Positions 33,633 through 42,446 of a stretch of 64,000 nucleotides of DNA are shown here, piece after piece. The notes under the pieces were generated by a model. It had not been told where the DNA came from, did not search any database, and saw only the letters and a program-made list of their open reading frames with translations. This DNA comes from Anaerolineales bacterium (GTDB lineage Bacteria > Chloroflexota > Anaerolineae > Anaerolineales > UBA11579): contig JAHBVB010000002.1 in NCBI GenBank assembly GCA_019637805.1, positions 1,090,599 through 1,154,598 on the forward strand, written 5' to 3'. A program made the translations under genes and the position numbers. Numbering within the stretch: the first letter of the stretch is position 1; every line of letters starts with the position of its first letter.

Positions 33633-34483
33633 CGCACAACCACACTTACGGAAGCCCGGCCCAACTCACCCTCGAGGATGGGCGCAAATTGCATTATTGG
33701 AAGCACGGTGAGGGCGGGCCAACTGTAGTATTCGAATCCGGCATGGGCTTCTCTGGCTACATCTGGGGCCAAGTGCAACCCGAAGTGGCGAAGCTGGCCA
33801 GCACCGTAGTGTACGACCGAGCCGGGTTGGGACGCAGCGACGACCGCAAAGGGCCATCCGACCTGGCTGCGGCCGTAGCAGACCTGGCCGCATTGTTGCG
33901 CAGCCTCAGCAGCCAGTCCCCGTTTGTACTGGTCGGCGCCAGTTGGGGCGGCAATATCATTCGCGCCCTTGCGGCTGAAGCAGAATTCCCCATCCGCGGC
34001 CTGGTACTGGTTGACCAGAGCGATGAGAACGCGCCAGAGTACTTTGAACCCGAGGGAAGAAAGCGGTTTGAGTCGATGACCAAGTTCATGGTGCCCATGG
34101 CCAAGCTGGGCTTCTATCGGTTGATCGGCTTGGGAGTAGGCAAGAAGCAGCCCAAGGATGTGCGCCAGGATCTGCTGACATACGATTTCACCGTGCGCTC
34201 CGCCCAGGCAATGCAGGCAGAGATCAAGGGTTTTCTACAGGATATGCAGTCCATGAAAGACAACCCCTCCCGGCTAGAAGGGGTGGAGGTCAGCGTCATC
34301 AGTGGTACCAAAGTGAATTGGATGGAAAAGAAGCAACGACCGGCAGTAAACCGCGCCCATAAACTGACGGCAGAGAGTCTTGCTCAAGGTCGCTTCGTCA
34401 AAGCCAGAAATTCGGGCCACTACGTCATGTTCGATGAACCGGAGCTCGTCATCAGCGAGATTGCGCGAGTCCTGGGCGTGTAG
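33629..34483 (+). CDS. Alpha/beta hydrolase
   Basis: The 284-aa protein has an alpha/beta-hydrolase fold with nucleophile elbow GASWGG (Ser near residue 105), an oxyanion region FESGMGFSGY, the segment YDRAGLGRSD typical of the family, and a late His in NSGHYVMFDEPE. It is cytosolic; the substrate is unknown. GTG at 33629 is chosen because AGGAG lies 6 nt upstream and the start overlaps the previous stop. The pairing with a siderophore-interacting protein hints at a role in siderophore ester hydrolysis, which is only inference. Confidence 0.82.
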   Translation: MTHNHTYGSPAQLTLEDGRKLHYWKHGEGGPTVVFESGMGFSGYIWGQVQPEVAKLASTVVYDRAGLGRSDDRKGPSDLAAAVADLAALLRSLSSQSPFVLVGASWGGNIIRALAAEAEFPIRGLVLVDQSDENAPEYFEPEGRKRFESMTKFMVPMAKLGFYRLIGLGVGKKQPKDVRQDLLTYDFTVRSAQAMQAEIKGFLQDMQSMKDNPSRLEGVEVSVISGTKVNWMEKKQRPAVNRAHKLTAESLAQGRFVKARNSGHYVMFDEPELVISEIARVLGV

Positions 34484-34498
34484 CCAGCAACTGGCATA

Positions 34499-34531
34499 AA
34501 AAAGAGCGGCTGCCATGCAGCCGCTCTTTTT
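34499..34531. terminator. Bidirectional intrinsic terminator
   Basis: Arms 34499-34513 and 34517-34531 form a perfect 15-bp stem with a 3-nt loop, flanked by A- and T-runs. It separates the plus-strand hydrolase from the convergent minus-strand exporter operon. Confidence 0.92.
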
Positions 34532-34544
34532 AGCTAGCTCAGCG

Positions 34545-35774
34545 CTATTCGTAGCGCAGCGCTTCCACCGGCTGCAGATTGGCCGCTTGGTTGGCCGGGT
34601 ACAGTCCGAAGAACAAACCCACAGCCATGGAGAACAGGGTTGCCAGCAGAACCGAGTCGATGCCGATTTTCGGCACAATATCGGCGTTGGCGGCCGCGGC
34701 AATGGCGCCCACGCCCACCGAGATCAGCCAACCCAGGGTAATGCCGAGAATGCCGCCTATCAAGCTGAGCAGCGAAGATTCGGCCAGAAACTGGAACAGG
34801 ATGTCACGCTTGCGAGCACCGAGCGCTTTGCGCAAGCCGATCTCTCGGGTGCGCTCGATGACCGACACCAGCATAATGTTCATGATGCCAATGCCGCCCA
34901 CCAGCAGCGAGATGGCGGCAATGCCGCCCAGGAAAATGGTCAGTACGCCGGTGATGCTGGCGGCCGTGTCCAAAAAGTCTTGCTGGTTGATGATGGTGAA
35001 ATCATCGGCCCCCAGAGCCGTGCGGTGGCGGGTGCGCAGGATGTTTGCCACCTGCTCGCTGGCCTGGGGCACCGCATCCGCGTCCACCGCTTGCACCAAA
35101 ATCACGTCCACGCTGCGCGGAGTGGAGCGCTGCAGCAAGCGGGCCTGGGCGGTGGTCAGCGGCACCATCACGGTGTCGTTCTCGTTGCTGAAGCCGCCCG
35201 TTCCCCTTTCGGCCAAGATGCCGATCACGCGGAAAGGCTGGCCATTGATGCGCACAGTTTCGCCCACCAGGCCGTCATGGCGGCCGAACAGATCATCAGC
35301 CACCGCTGTACCCAGCAAGACCACGGCCGAACGGCCGAGCAGATGCGAAGAGTTGATGAACTCGCCTTCGCTGACGGACCAGCCCCGCACGGCTTCGTGC
35401 TCGCTGGTGATACCGTTCAGTGTGGTGGTGGTCGATTCTCCCCGCGCTGAGACGGTGGCACTGCCCTGCAGCAGCGGGGCTACGTTGATCACCGAGGGCG
35501 CCTGAAAGACATCGCTCAGGGCCGCGGCATCATCCATCGTCAAAGGTTTGGGGTTGCGCACCTGGTTTTGGCTGTCGCCGCGCATCACAAACAGCAGGTT
35601 GGTGCCGATGCCTTCAATGGAGCCGGCAATCGAGTCCTGTGCGCCGCGGCCGATGGCCAACATGGCAATTACCGCACCCACGCCGATCACGATACCCAGC
35701 ACGGTCAGCGCCGAACGCAATTTATTGGCGGTAATGCTCTCGATAGCTGCCTGGAGAGAAGCAAAAAAGTCCAT
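34545..35774 (-). CDS. MacB/FtsX-type ABC transporter permease
   Basis: The 409-aa protein has four membrane spans: one near the N-terminus (about 20-45), then a large extracytoplasmic domain, and three near the C-terminus. The N-terminal SALTVLGIVIGVGAVIAMLA and the RTREIGLRKALGARKRDIL motif are typical of MacB/LolC permeases. It works with the ATPase and adaptor encoded upstream, probably as a mechanotransmitting exporter of peptides, lipids or drugs. ATG at 35774 is preferred to GTG at 35780 because AAAGG then lies 9 nt upstream. Confidence 0.9.
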   Translation of the reverse strand: MDFFASLQAAIESITANKLRSALTVLGIVIGVGAVIAMLAIGRGAQDSIAGSIEGIGTNLLFVMRGDSQNQVRNPKPLTMDDAAALSDVFQAPSVINVAPLLQGSATVSARGESTTTTLNGITSEHEAVRGWSVSEGEFINSSHLLGRSAVVLLGTAVADDLFGRHDGLVGETVRINGQPFRVIGILAERGTGGFSNENDTVMVPLTTAQARLLQRSTPRSVDVILVQAVDADAVPQASEQVANILRTRHRTALGADDFTIINQQDFLDTAASITGVLTIFLGGIAAISLLVGGIGIMNIMLVSVIERTREIGLRKALGARKRDILFQFLAESSLLSLIGGILGITLGWLISVGVGAIAAAANADIVPKIGIDSVLLATLFSMAVGLFFGLYPANQAANLQPVEALRYE

Positions 35775-35776
35775 AA

Positions 35777-36496
35777 TCACTTACCTTTTTTGGCGATCTT
35801 CTTGGACCGGCCAAGTTTGCGGTCAGCTTCCACCTGGCCGTCGCGGATCAGCACGATGCGATCGGTTTGCTCAGCCACATCGGAATCATGCGTGACGATG
35901 ATCAGAGTCTTGCCATCCTGCCGGTTGAGCTTCAACAACAATTTCATAATGTCTGCGCCGGCTTTACTGTCCAGATTGCCGGTCGGCTCATCGGCCATGA
36001 TGATGGCCGGTTCATTCACCAGCGCCCGGGCGATGGCCACCCGCTGCTGCTGGCCGCCGGAGAGCTCGTTGGGCCGGTGGTCCAGGCGCTCGCCCAAACC
36101 CACAGCTTCCAGCGCGGCGATGGCGCGCTGGCGGCGCTCTGCCCCCACACCGGCATAACGCAAGGGCAGTTCCACGTTCTCCAGCGCGCTGGTGCGGCGC
36201 AGCAGGTTAAAGGTCTGGAAAACGAAACCCACCTTGCGGTTGCGGATGTCCGCCAGCTGGTCATCATCCAGGTTGGCCACGCTCTCGCCATCCAGATGAT
36301 AGCTACCGGCGCTTGGGCGGTCCAGGCAGCCCAGAATGTTCATCAACGTGGACTTGCCCGAACCCGAAGGCCCCATGATCGCCATGGCTTCGCCGCGGTT
36401 AATGTCCAGCGACAGGCCGCGCAAGGCATGCACCTCCACGTCGCCCATCTGGTAAACCTTGCTCAGGTCGCGGGCTTCTACGACGCGTTCAGCCAT
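35777..36496 (-). CDS. MacB/LolD-type ABC transporter ATPase
   Basis: The 239-aa protein has Walker A GPSGSGKST (about 40-48), Q-loop FVFQTFNLL, signature LSGGQQQRVAIARAL, Walker B IIMADEPTGNLD and switch His in VTHDSD, with the LolD-type segment TSALENVELPL. It provides ATP hydrolysis for the permease encoded next. A short basic C-terminal tail (RKLGRSKKIAKKGK) is present. Its start overlaps the adaptor stop by one base. Confidence 0.93.
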   Translation of the reverse strand: MAERVVEARDLSKVYQMGDVEVHALRGLSLDINRGEAMAIMGPSGSGKSTLMNILGCLDRPSAGSYHLDGESVANLDDDQLADIRNRKVGFVFQTFNLLRRTSALENVELPLRYAGVGAERRQRAIAALEAVGLGERLDHRPNELSGGQQQRVAIARALVNEPAIIMADEPTGNLDSKAGADIMKLLLKLNRQDGKTLIIVTHDSDVAEQTDRIVLIRDGQVEADRKLGRSKKIAKKGK

Positions 36497-37962
36497 TAGT
36501 TGCCGCCAAACATGCCGCCGCTCGGCGGGCCAGACAGTTCAAAGAGCGAGCTGGGCGGATTAAGCACTACCTGGTCGCCGACGGCGATGTCACCATCCAA
36601 CACTTCGCTGTGGGCGTCCGAAGAGGCGCCCAAGGTCACGCGTACTGCTTGCAGATTGCCATTGCGTAGTACATAGACCACGCGGTTGCCATCCAGCAGG
36701 CGTACCGCCCGGTTGGGTACCAGCAATACATCGTCCAGTTCGGAAACCACAATGTTCACTGCAGCCGTCATCGCCGGGCGCACATATTCGTCGGCATCCT
36801 TTAGCTCTACGACGATGCGGAAGTTAACCACACCAGACACCGTGGTTCCAGCCAGCGCCACTTCACGAACGGTGCCATGATATTCACGGTCCGGGGCAGC
36901 ATCAAAGGTCAGGGTGACATTTTGGCCCACCTGCACGCGGTTAATGTCCACTTCGGAAACTTCGACATCTGCCAAAAGGCTGGAAAGATCATCGACCTGA
37001 AAAGCGGCGGCGCCGGCATTCACCAGGTCGCCCACCAGCGGATGAGCATGCGTGATCACGCCATCAAACGGAGCCAGGATGCGGGCCAAGTCTCGGGAAG
37101 CTTGGGCGGCGGCCAGTCGGGCTTCAGCCGGGCTGGTGAAGTCCGGGTCGGCCGCCTGCAGCGCATTGTCATAAGCACGCTGGGCGATCTCCAGCTGGGC
37201 CAGGGCCACATCCAGGTCGCCCTGGGCCACGGCGATATTGGTGTCGCTGGAGGTACCAGAGTAGGCGTTATAGGTGCGCAGGGCGGCATCGTAATGTTGC
37301 TGTGCTTCGGAGAAGCGCAGTAAATAATGAGCGCGTTCCAGGTTGTCTTCTGGGCGGTTGGCGTAAGGCTCATAGGCATCACGGGCCTTATCCAACTGGT
37401 CCTGAGCCAATACCAGATTGGCATAGGCCTGATTGATGTCCACAGTTCTGGCGGGGTTTGCCAAATTGTTCAAGGCTCGACGAGTGTCCTCGACGCGTTT
37501 CTGAGCTTCGGCCAGGGCCTTGGACGCTTCGGCGACTTCCAGCGCCAGGTTGTCTTCGGCGGTTTGGAAATCAAGATGCGCCAAGATCACATTCTGCGGC
37601 AGAGAGGACAGGCTCAATTCGGCCAGCACCTCATCCGCGCCCACAGCCTGGCCCAGCTGTACATTAACCTCCGCTACCTTGCCGGAAGTGCCCCAACTCA
37701 GCACTGCGCTCTGCTGAGCGCGTACGGTGCCCGTGGCGCCAATCGTGGCGATCAGCGGGCCGCGGCTCACAGCCTCGGTCTGATAACTGCTGGAGGCCGC
37801 TGGAGCAGGCAGGCCGCGGGTAGCCAGGAAAGCCACCAAGCCCAGGGCCAGCACGATCCACAGCCAGCGTTTGCGGACGAAGTCGAGAATTGGGTTGGGT
37901 TTCTTCGGCGGAACTTCCGCCGCGGCAGTTTCTTGCACAGAGGATTGGTTTTTCTTTGCCAT
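36496..37962 (-). CDS. HlyD/MacA-type efflux adaptor
   Basis: The 488-aa protein has a cytoplasmic Lys/Pro-rich N-terminus, one membrane span (about 30-48), a lipoyl-like half motif (IGATGTVRAQQSAVLSW), a long coiled-coil hairpin (about 120-265), the second lipoyl half (ILAPFDGVITHAHPLVGDLV), a beta-barrel and a membrane-proximal domain, ending in a Gly-rich tail. It links the MacB-like permease to the exterior. ATG at 37962 is preferred to GTG at 37968. It follows marR in the same operon. Confidence 0.9.
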   Translation of the reverse strand: MAKKNQSSVQETAAAEVPPKKPNPILDFVRKRWLWIVLALGLVAFLATRGLPAPAASSSYQTEAVSRGPLIATIGATGTVRAQQSAVLSWGTSGKVAEVNVQLGQAVGADEVLAELSLSSLPQNVILAHLDFQTAEDNLALEVAEASKALAEAQKRVEDTRRALNNLANPARTVDINQAYANLVLAQDQLDKARDAYEPYANRPEDNLERAHYLLRFSEAQQHYDAALRTYNAYSGTSSDTNIAVAQGDLDVALAQLEIAQRAYDNALQAADPDFTSPAEARLAAAQASRDLARILAPFDGVITHAHPLVGDLVNAGAAAFQVDDLSSLLADVEVSEVDINRVQVGQNVTLTFDAAPDREYHGTVREVALAGTTVSGVVNFRIVVELKDADEYVRPAMTAAVNIVVSELDDVLLVPNRAVRLLDGNRVVYVLRNGNLQAVRVTLGASSDAHSEVLDGDIAVGDQVVLNPPSSLFELSGPPSGGMFGGN

Positions 37963-37968
37963 GTACAC

Positions 37969-38439
37969 TTATTCCTTTTTGCGGGTTGTGTGTCGCCCAG
38001 CTTTATTGGCTGGGGCGCGTTGTTCCAGATTGCTGATCGCCTTGTCTAGCAAGGTCAGCAGTTGTTGCTGCTCTTCAATATTCAGACCACTCATAAACTG
38101 GTTCAGCCGTTTTTGGCGCATCGCGCCGATCTGGCGCGCCAGTCTCTCGGCTTTCTCGCTCAGGTACAAATGGGTGGAGCGTTTATCTTGAGGGTCCGGC
38201 TCACGATGCAGCCAATCATCCTGTTCCAGCTTGCGCAAAGCCACGCTGACCGTAGGGGCAGTCACGCCGAGACGTTCGGCCAGTTCGCTGACGCGCAACC
38301 CCGGTTCGCGCCAGACCATGGCGAGCAAGCCGATTTGCGGCAGACTCAAGCCGATGTCCGCCTTTGGCGAGCCGAGGCCCAGCTTTTCCAGGCGCGCCAT
38401 TAAGACGCCGAACTGCTTGTAATTGGTGGAAGAGGCCAT
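37969..38439 (-). CDS. MarR-family transcriptional regulator
   Basis: The 156-aa protein is a MarR-type winged helix-turn-helix repressor. The recognition region is LRVSELAERLGVTAPTVSVALRKLEQDDWL followed by the wing with REPDPQDKRSTHLYLSE, as quoted in two parts of the family pattern. It probably represses its own operon, which encodes the adaptor, ATPase and permease. A dyad directly upstream of ATG is the likely operator. The ligand is unknown. Confidence 0.92.
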   Translation of the reverse strand: MASSTNYKQFGVLMARLEKLGLGSPKADIGLSLPQIGLLAMVWREPGLRVSELAERLGVTAPTVSVALRKLEQDDWLHREPDPQDKRSTHLYLSEKAERLARQIGAMRQKRLNQFMSGLNIEEQQQLLTLLDKAISNLEQRAPANKAGRHTTRKKE

Positions 38440-38441
38440 AA

Positions 38442-38458
38442 TTAGTTAGTCTATCTAA
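38442..38458. promoter_or_regulatory. Candidate MarR operator
   Basis: The half-sites ttagttag (38442-38449) and ctatctaa (38451-38458) match as inverted repeats at 7 of 8 positions with a 1-nt centre. TTAG/CTAA ends are typical of MarR sites. It lies 2 nt upstream of the regulator ATG, where binding would block expression. Confidence 0.55.
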
Positions 38459-38532
38459 GCAACTGAACGTATTCTAAATCGCAATCTGCCGCAAGAGTTA
38501 ATAAAAAGATGAGGGCAGCGCAAGTTGAGGTC

Positions 38533-38578
38533 AGGGCGAAGCATCCCCTTCGCTTCGCTCGGGACAGGGCTTCGCCCT
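38533..38578. repeat. REP-like palindromic intergenic element
   Basis: Perfect 10-bp arms agggcgaagc (38533-38542) and gcttcgccct (38569-38578) enclose a 26-nt GC-rich loop with further short palindromic pieces. It lies between marR and the MFS gene. Only one copy was recognised in this window. Confidence 0.5.
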
Positions 38579-38606
38579 ACGACTGCATGTAGTAGACTCG
38601 CTCGCG

Positions 38607-39905
38607 ATGCGCACCTTCTTAACCATCTGGGCCGGGCAAGTCGTCTCTGTGGTCAGCTCCGGCATGACCGGCTTCGCCTTGGGCCTGTGGATCTACGAGC
38701 AGACCGGCGAAGCGACGCCCTTCGTGCTGATTGCCTTGTTCAGCTCGATCCCGCCCTTCATCATCAGCCCCTTCGCCGGCGCGCTGGTGGACCGCTGGGA
38801 CCGCCGCAAAGTGATGCTGGGCGCCGATGCGGGCAACGCCCTGGTCACCTTGGGGCTGCTGGCGTTGTTCGCCAGCGGCAACCTACAGCTGTGGCAGCTC
38901 TACCTGGCTGCCCTGCTCAGTTCGGCGCTGAACATCTTCCAGCTGCTGGCCTACCAGACCATCGTGACCAGCCTGGTGCCGCGCGAGCAATTTGGCCGCG
39001 CCAACGCCCTGGTGCAAACCGCGCAATCGCTGGGCGCCATCCTTTCGCCGATCCTGGCCGCCGCACTCTACGGCACTCTGGGGCTGACCTTCATCTTCGC
39101 CCTGGACCTGGGCGGCTTCGCCGTGGCCGCGGCTACACTGCTGCTGGCCAAAGTGCCGCAGGTCAAACGGGCGCTGGAAGCCGGTCAGGCCACCTTGTGG
39201 GCAGATATCCGCGCCGGCTTCGATTTCATCAAGACCCGTCGCGGCCTGATCGGCTTGGCAGTGCTGATCGCGCTGCTCAACCTATTGATCAGTTCCAGCA
39301 CTGCGCTCTCGGCACCAATGATCCTGGGTTTCACCAGCGCCCAGGTGCTGGGCGTGATGCAAAGCGTCTCCAGCATTGGCTTGTTCCTGGGCGGCGTGTG
39401 GGCCAGCGCGTGGAGCAACCCACGGCATAAAGTCTTGACTATCATCGCTTGCTCGATCGTCGCCGGGCTGGGGCTGACGATCAGCGGGCTGCAACCCAGC
39501 CCCGTGCTGATCGCTGCAGGCTTCTTCATTTTCATGTTCCCGATCACCTCGATCAACGCCAACCTGCGCGCCATTGTGCAAACCAAGGTGCCAGAAGACC
39601 TGCAGGGCCGCGTCTTCTCGCTGATTTTGATGACGGCCCGGGCGGGCATGCCGCTGGCCCTGCTGATGTCCGGCCCGTTGGCTGACCAGGTCTTTGAGCC
39701 CGGCATGGCGGTTGGCGGCGCGCTGGCCAGCGGCCCGCTGGGCGCCCTATGGGGCGCCGGCCCCGGCCGCGGCATCGGGCTGATGCTCTCCCTCTCCGGC
39801 ATCGGCATGGTGCTGGCCAGCCTGCTGATGTACGCCTACCCGCGGCTGCGCAACGTCGAGCACGAACTGCCGGACTTGAATGCCAAAGAAAACGAGAAGA
39901 AATAG
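38607..39905 (+). CDS. MFS transporter, EntS/macrolide-efflux-like
   Basis: The 432-aa protein has about 12 membrane spans and the MFS_3-type loop LVDRWDRRKVMLGAD between spans 2 and 3. N-terminal WAGQVVSVVSSGMTGFALGLW and the mid-protein AGFDFIKTRRGLIGLAVL segment are typical of this exporter group. It probably exports a small molecule such as a drug or siderophore, using the proton gradient. The ATG follows TAGACT (38593-38598) by 8 nt with no ribosome site, fitting a leaderless start. Confidence 0.88.
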   Translation: MRTFLTIWAGQVVSVVSSGMTGFALGLWIYEQTGEATPFVLIALFSSIPPFIISPFAGALVDRWDRRKVMLGADAGNALVTLGLLALFASGNLQLWQLYLAALLSSALNIFQLLAYQTIVTSLVPREQFGRANALVQTAQSLGAILSPILAAALYGTLGLTFIFALDLGGFAVAAATLLLAKVPQVKRALEAGQATLWADIRAGFDFIKTRRGLIGLAVLIALLNLLISSSTALSAPMILGFTSAQVLGVMQSVSSIGLFLGGVWASAWSNPRHKVLTIIACSIVAGLGLTISGLQPSPVLIAAGFFIFMFPITSINANLRAIVQTKVPEDLQGRVFSLILMTARAGMPLALLMSGPLADQVFEPGMAVGGALASGPLGALWGAGPGRGIGLMLSLSGIGMVLASLLMYAYPRLRNVEHELPDLNAKENEKK

Positions 39906-39927
39906 CAAGATATAGCTGGCCGCGGCT

Positions 39928-41496
39928 TTAGCCCGCGCGTCCCGACCGGCGACGCACGGCAGCCAGCGCCTCGTTCAACTCGGGTACACGCAGCAGCCAG
40001 GCGGTGCCGGCAAACAGGCCCAAGCCTACGGCCACCCCGCCAGCCGCCTGTAACCAGAAGGGCCAAGTAGCGGCCAAGCCCAACCAAGCCCACAAGCCCA
40101 GGCCCATGGCCAGGCTGGCCAAGCCGGCCTGGCCCAGCCCGGCCCACAGGCGGCCGGGTTCCAGGCCGCCCAAGCGGCGGCCCATCAGCCACAGCAAAGC
40201 CAGCATTTCTAAGAACGTAGCCGCCGAGTTTGCCAGGGCCAGGCCGCCGTGCGGCAGCCAACCCCAGCCCAGGAAGACGCCGGGCAGCACCAGGCTGAGT
40301 ATGGCGTTAAGCGCCATGGCGCCCACGCCGATCATCACCGGAGTGCGTGTGTCATGCAGGGCATAAAAGGCGCGCGAAGCAATCTCGACCACAGAGTGGC
40401 CCACCAAGCCTGCGGCGTACCACAGCAGCGCCCAGGCCACCAATTCGGTATCGCGCGCGCCAAACTCGCCGCGCTGAAATAGCAGTGCGACCAACGGCCC
40501 CCGCAACAGCACCAGGCCGACTGTGGCGGGCAACGAGAGCAGCACCACGCCACGCAGCGTACTGGCCAGCGCCGTGCGCAACTCGGCGATGCGCCCGCTG
40601 GCGAACTGGGCCGAGAAGGTCGGCAGCGCCGCAATCGCAATCGCCTGGGCGATGACAATTTGCGGCATGGTCATCACCTGAAAGGCGATCGTGATGGCCG
40701 CCAGGCTGCCAGCCGGCAGCCCAGAGGCGATGATGGTGTTGACCACGAAATTGATCTGCACCGCCGCCTGGCCCAGTAGACGCGGACCCATCAGGCGGGC
40801 CACCTCACGCACGTCTGGCAAGCCCAGGCCGAGTGTGGGCGAGTAGTGGCCTTTTAGGCGCACAACGCCGGGCAGCTGCACCGCCAGGTGCAGCCCGGCG
40901 CCAATCACCGAGCCCCAGGCCAGGCCGTGCACCCCCATGCTGGGGGCCAGGAAGAGCACACCAAAGATCACGCCCACCCAATTCATGCTGGGGGCCAGGG
41001 CCGGCAGCAGGAAACTTTGATGGGCATTCAAGATGCCCATCAACAGGCCGCTGATGCCGAACAAGATCGGGGTGATCAGCTGGATGCGCAGCAGTTCTGC
41101 CGTCAGGGCCTGTTGGGCGGGAGCAAAGTCCGGCACCAAGACTTGGGTGGCCAGCGGCTCGGCAAACACCCACGCCAACCCGCACAGCAGCACCAAAGCC
41201 AGGGTGATCAGGTTGGCCACGGAGGAAGCCAGCAGCCAGGCGCTGCCGCGCTTGTGTGTCTCCAGCAAACCCGTGAAAGTCGGGATAAAGGCCGAGGCCA
41301 GCGCCCCACCCGCCACCAGGCTGAAGACCAACTCCGGCAGGCGCGCCGCGGCGTAATAAGAGTCCAGCGCCGCATCGGCGCCAAAAGCGTTGGTGATCAG
41401 CACCTGGCGCAGCAAGCCGATCAGGTTGCTGAGCACAAAAGCGGCCATCACCGTGCCGGCGGCACGCGCGATCTGTCGAGTGGCGGTGGAAGCCAT
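39928..41496 (-). CDS. murJ: Lipid II flippase MurJ
   Basis: The 522-aa protein has about 14 membrane spans and belongs to the MurJ/MviN family that flips the peptidoglycan precursor lipid II to the outer face. Marks include the N-terminal LIGLLRQVLITNAFGADAALD, YYAAARLPELVFSLVAGGAL and SRAFYALHDTRTPVMIG. Its presence implies that the organism makes peptidoglycan, of interest next to the inactive-looking PBP in this window. The ATG lies 6 nt after TATAAT with no ribosome site. Confidence 0.93.
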   Translation of the reverse strand: MASTATRQIARAAGTVMAAFVLSNLIGLLRQVLITNAFGADAALDSYYAAARLPELVFSLVAGGALASAFIPTFTGLLETHKRGSAWLLASSVANLITLALVLLCGLAWVFAEPLATQVLVPDFAPAQQALTAELLRIQLITPILFGISGLLMGILNAHQSFLLPALAPSMNWVGVIFGVLFLAPSMGVHGLAWGSVIGAGLHLAVQLPGVVRLKGHYSPTLGLGLPDVREVARLMGPRLLGQAAVQINFVVNTIIASGLPAGSLAAITIAFQVMTMPQIVIAQAIAIAALPTFSAQFASGRIAELRTALASTLRGVVLLSLPATVGLVLLRGPLVALLFQRGEFGARDTELVAWALLWYAAGLVGHSVVEIASRAFYALHDTRTPVMIGVGAMALNAILSLVLPGVFLGWGWLPHGGLALANSAATFLEMLALLWLMGRRLGGLEPGRLWAGLGQAGLASLAMGLGLWAWLGLAATWPFWLQAAGGVAVGLGLFAGTAWLLRVPELNEALAAVRRRSGRAG

Positions 41497-41502
41497 GCGG
41501 CG

Positions 41503-41508
41503 ATTATA
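41503..41508 (-). promoter_or_regulatory. -10 box for a leaderless start of murJ
   Basis: TATAAT on the minus strand ends 6 nt before the murJ ATG at 41496. No Shine-Dalgarno sequence or clear -35 element is visible. Confidence 0.5.
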
Positions 41509-41683
41509 TGCGCGGCGGACAAATGCGCCCCGAGCAATAACGCGGGTATCTCAAATGTGGCCTTAACCTGTGTATAAGGTAAGGAAGGTATAACCTTGGA
41601 CGTCTATCACTGGGTCGCAACAGTAAAAACTTAACCTGACCTCAGGAAAGACAAGGTTTAGATTGGGAATATTGAAACAACTA

Positions 41684-41711
41684 TTGACAAATTCAATGTT
41701 TCTGCTAAACT
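41684..41711 (+). promoter_or_regulatory. Promoter of the 73-aa protein gene
   Basis: A consensus TTGACA (41684-41689) and TAAACT (41706-41711) are spaced by 16 nt in an AT-rich stretch. Transcription would start near 41718, giving a leader of about 55 nt that contains an AAGGAG ribosome site. Confidence 0.65.
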
Positions 41712-41772
41712 ATATTCATCAAAATCAAGAAAATGCTTTGTTTTGGTGAAAGATGGATCAAGGAGTACAAAA

Positions 41773-41994
41773 ATGAACAACCAAAAACGCAGCTATTTGC
41801 AAATGCAGTTTGAAGAGGCCACGCTGGAAAGCGGCCGTTACAACAGCGACTATGTCCTGCAGAATCCCGCTCCAGACCCGGCGACATTGCTGCAGGCTTT
41901 CCGCAACACGGCCGTACGCCTGGGCTCGGACTTCAACCGCCCGCCCCAAGACGATATGGGCATTGCAGCCCTCAAGCGCAACTCTCAGAACTAG
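41773..41994 (+). CDS. 73-aa soluble protein of unknown function, stand-alone transcription unit
   Basis: The protein is hydrophilic, without signal peptide or membrane span, with a helical N-terminal half (YLQMQFEEATLES) and a Pro-rich middle (QNPAPDPATLLQAF). No cysteines or known motif are present. ATG at 41773 is chosen over GTG at 41743 because AAGGAG sits 7 nt upstream. A near-consensus promoter precedes it and an 18-bp hairpin terminator follows, so it forms a monocistronic unit that is probably strongly expressed. No family could be recognised. Confidence 0.75.
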   Translation: MNNQKRSYLQMQFEEATLESGRYNSDYVLQNPAPDPATLLQAFRNTAVRLGSDFNRPPQDDMGIAALKRNSQN

Positions 41995-42001
41995 CACGAG
42001 C

Positions 42002-42042
42002 AAACAACAACCCGCCACACAAACTGTGGCGGGTTGTTGTTT
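42002..42042 (+). terminator. Strong intrinsic terminator after the 73-aa gene
   Basis: Arms 42002-42019 and 42025-42042 form a perfect 18-bp stem with a 5-nt loop. The descending arm is T-rich (ttgttgttt), giving the weak RNA-DNA hybrid needed for release. Confidence 0.9.
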
Positions 42043-42051
42043 AACTTCTGC

Positions 42052-42079
42052 TTGACAAGAACAAATGTTTTACTACAAT
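42052..42079 (+). promoter_or_regulatory. Consensus promoter for a leaderless receiver-like gene
   Basis: TTGACA (42052-42057) and TACAAT (42074-42079) are spaced by 16 nt. The start point should fall at about 42086-42087, which is the ATG at 42087. This is the best-supported leaderless promoter in the window. Confidence 0.75.
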
Positions 42080-42086
42080 GGCACTC

Positions 42087-42446
42087 ATGAGCAAAAGGCA
42101 TCTCTTTCTCTTTTATTGGCAGCAGCAAGCTGCTGAAGCCCTGGCCGCTGAGTTGCGCCAACTGGGCTGGGAAGTGGAGCTGGAGTGGCAGGACGGGGAG
42201 CGTGGCAGCCGGGCAGTCCGCCAACAGCCACCCGATCTATTGCTTTTCGACCTCAGTCAGCGACCTTCGCACAGTTGGGCTACAGCCCAACACTTATCCG
42301 AGACGCCGGCCACCCGCACAGTGCCGATCCTCTTTTTGAATGGCAGCCCAGCGACGATCGCCAAAACCCAAGAAAAAATTCCGCGAGCCGTGTTCGTCCG
42401 CCAGGAAGATCTGCAAGCCGCCCTGGAAGGCTATGCCCTAGCATGA
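42087..42446 (+). CDS. Degenerate response-regulator receiver-like protein
   Basis: The 119-aa protein has the alternating beta/alpha pattern of a receiver domain. One Asp is kept at the end of strand 3 (DLLLFDLSQ), but the acidic pair after strand 1 is missing (LFLFYWQQQA) and the strand-5 Lys is replaced (AVFVRQEDL). It therefore probably does not accept phosphate in the usual way and may act as a protein-interaction module. ATG at 42087 is preferred to 42078, which overlaps the -10 box. It overlaps the tag gene by 4 bp. Confidence 0.65.
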   Translation: MSKRHLFLFYWQQQAAEALAAELRQLGWEVELEWQDGERGSRAVRQQPPDLLLFDLSQRPSHSWATAQHLSETPATRTVPILFLNGSPATIAKTQEKIPRAVFVRQEDLQAALEGYALA

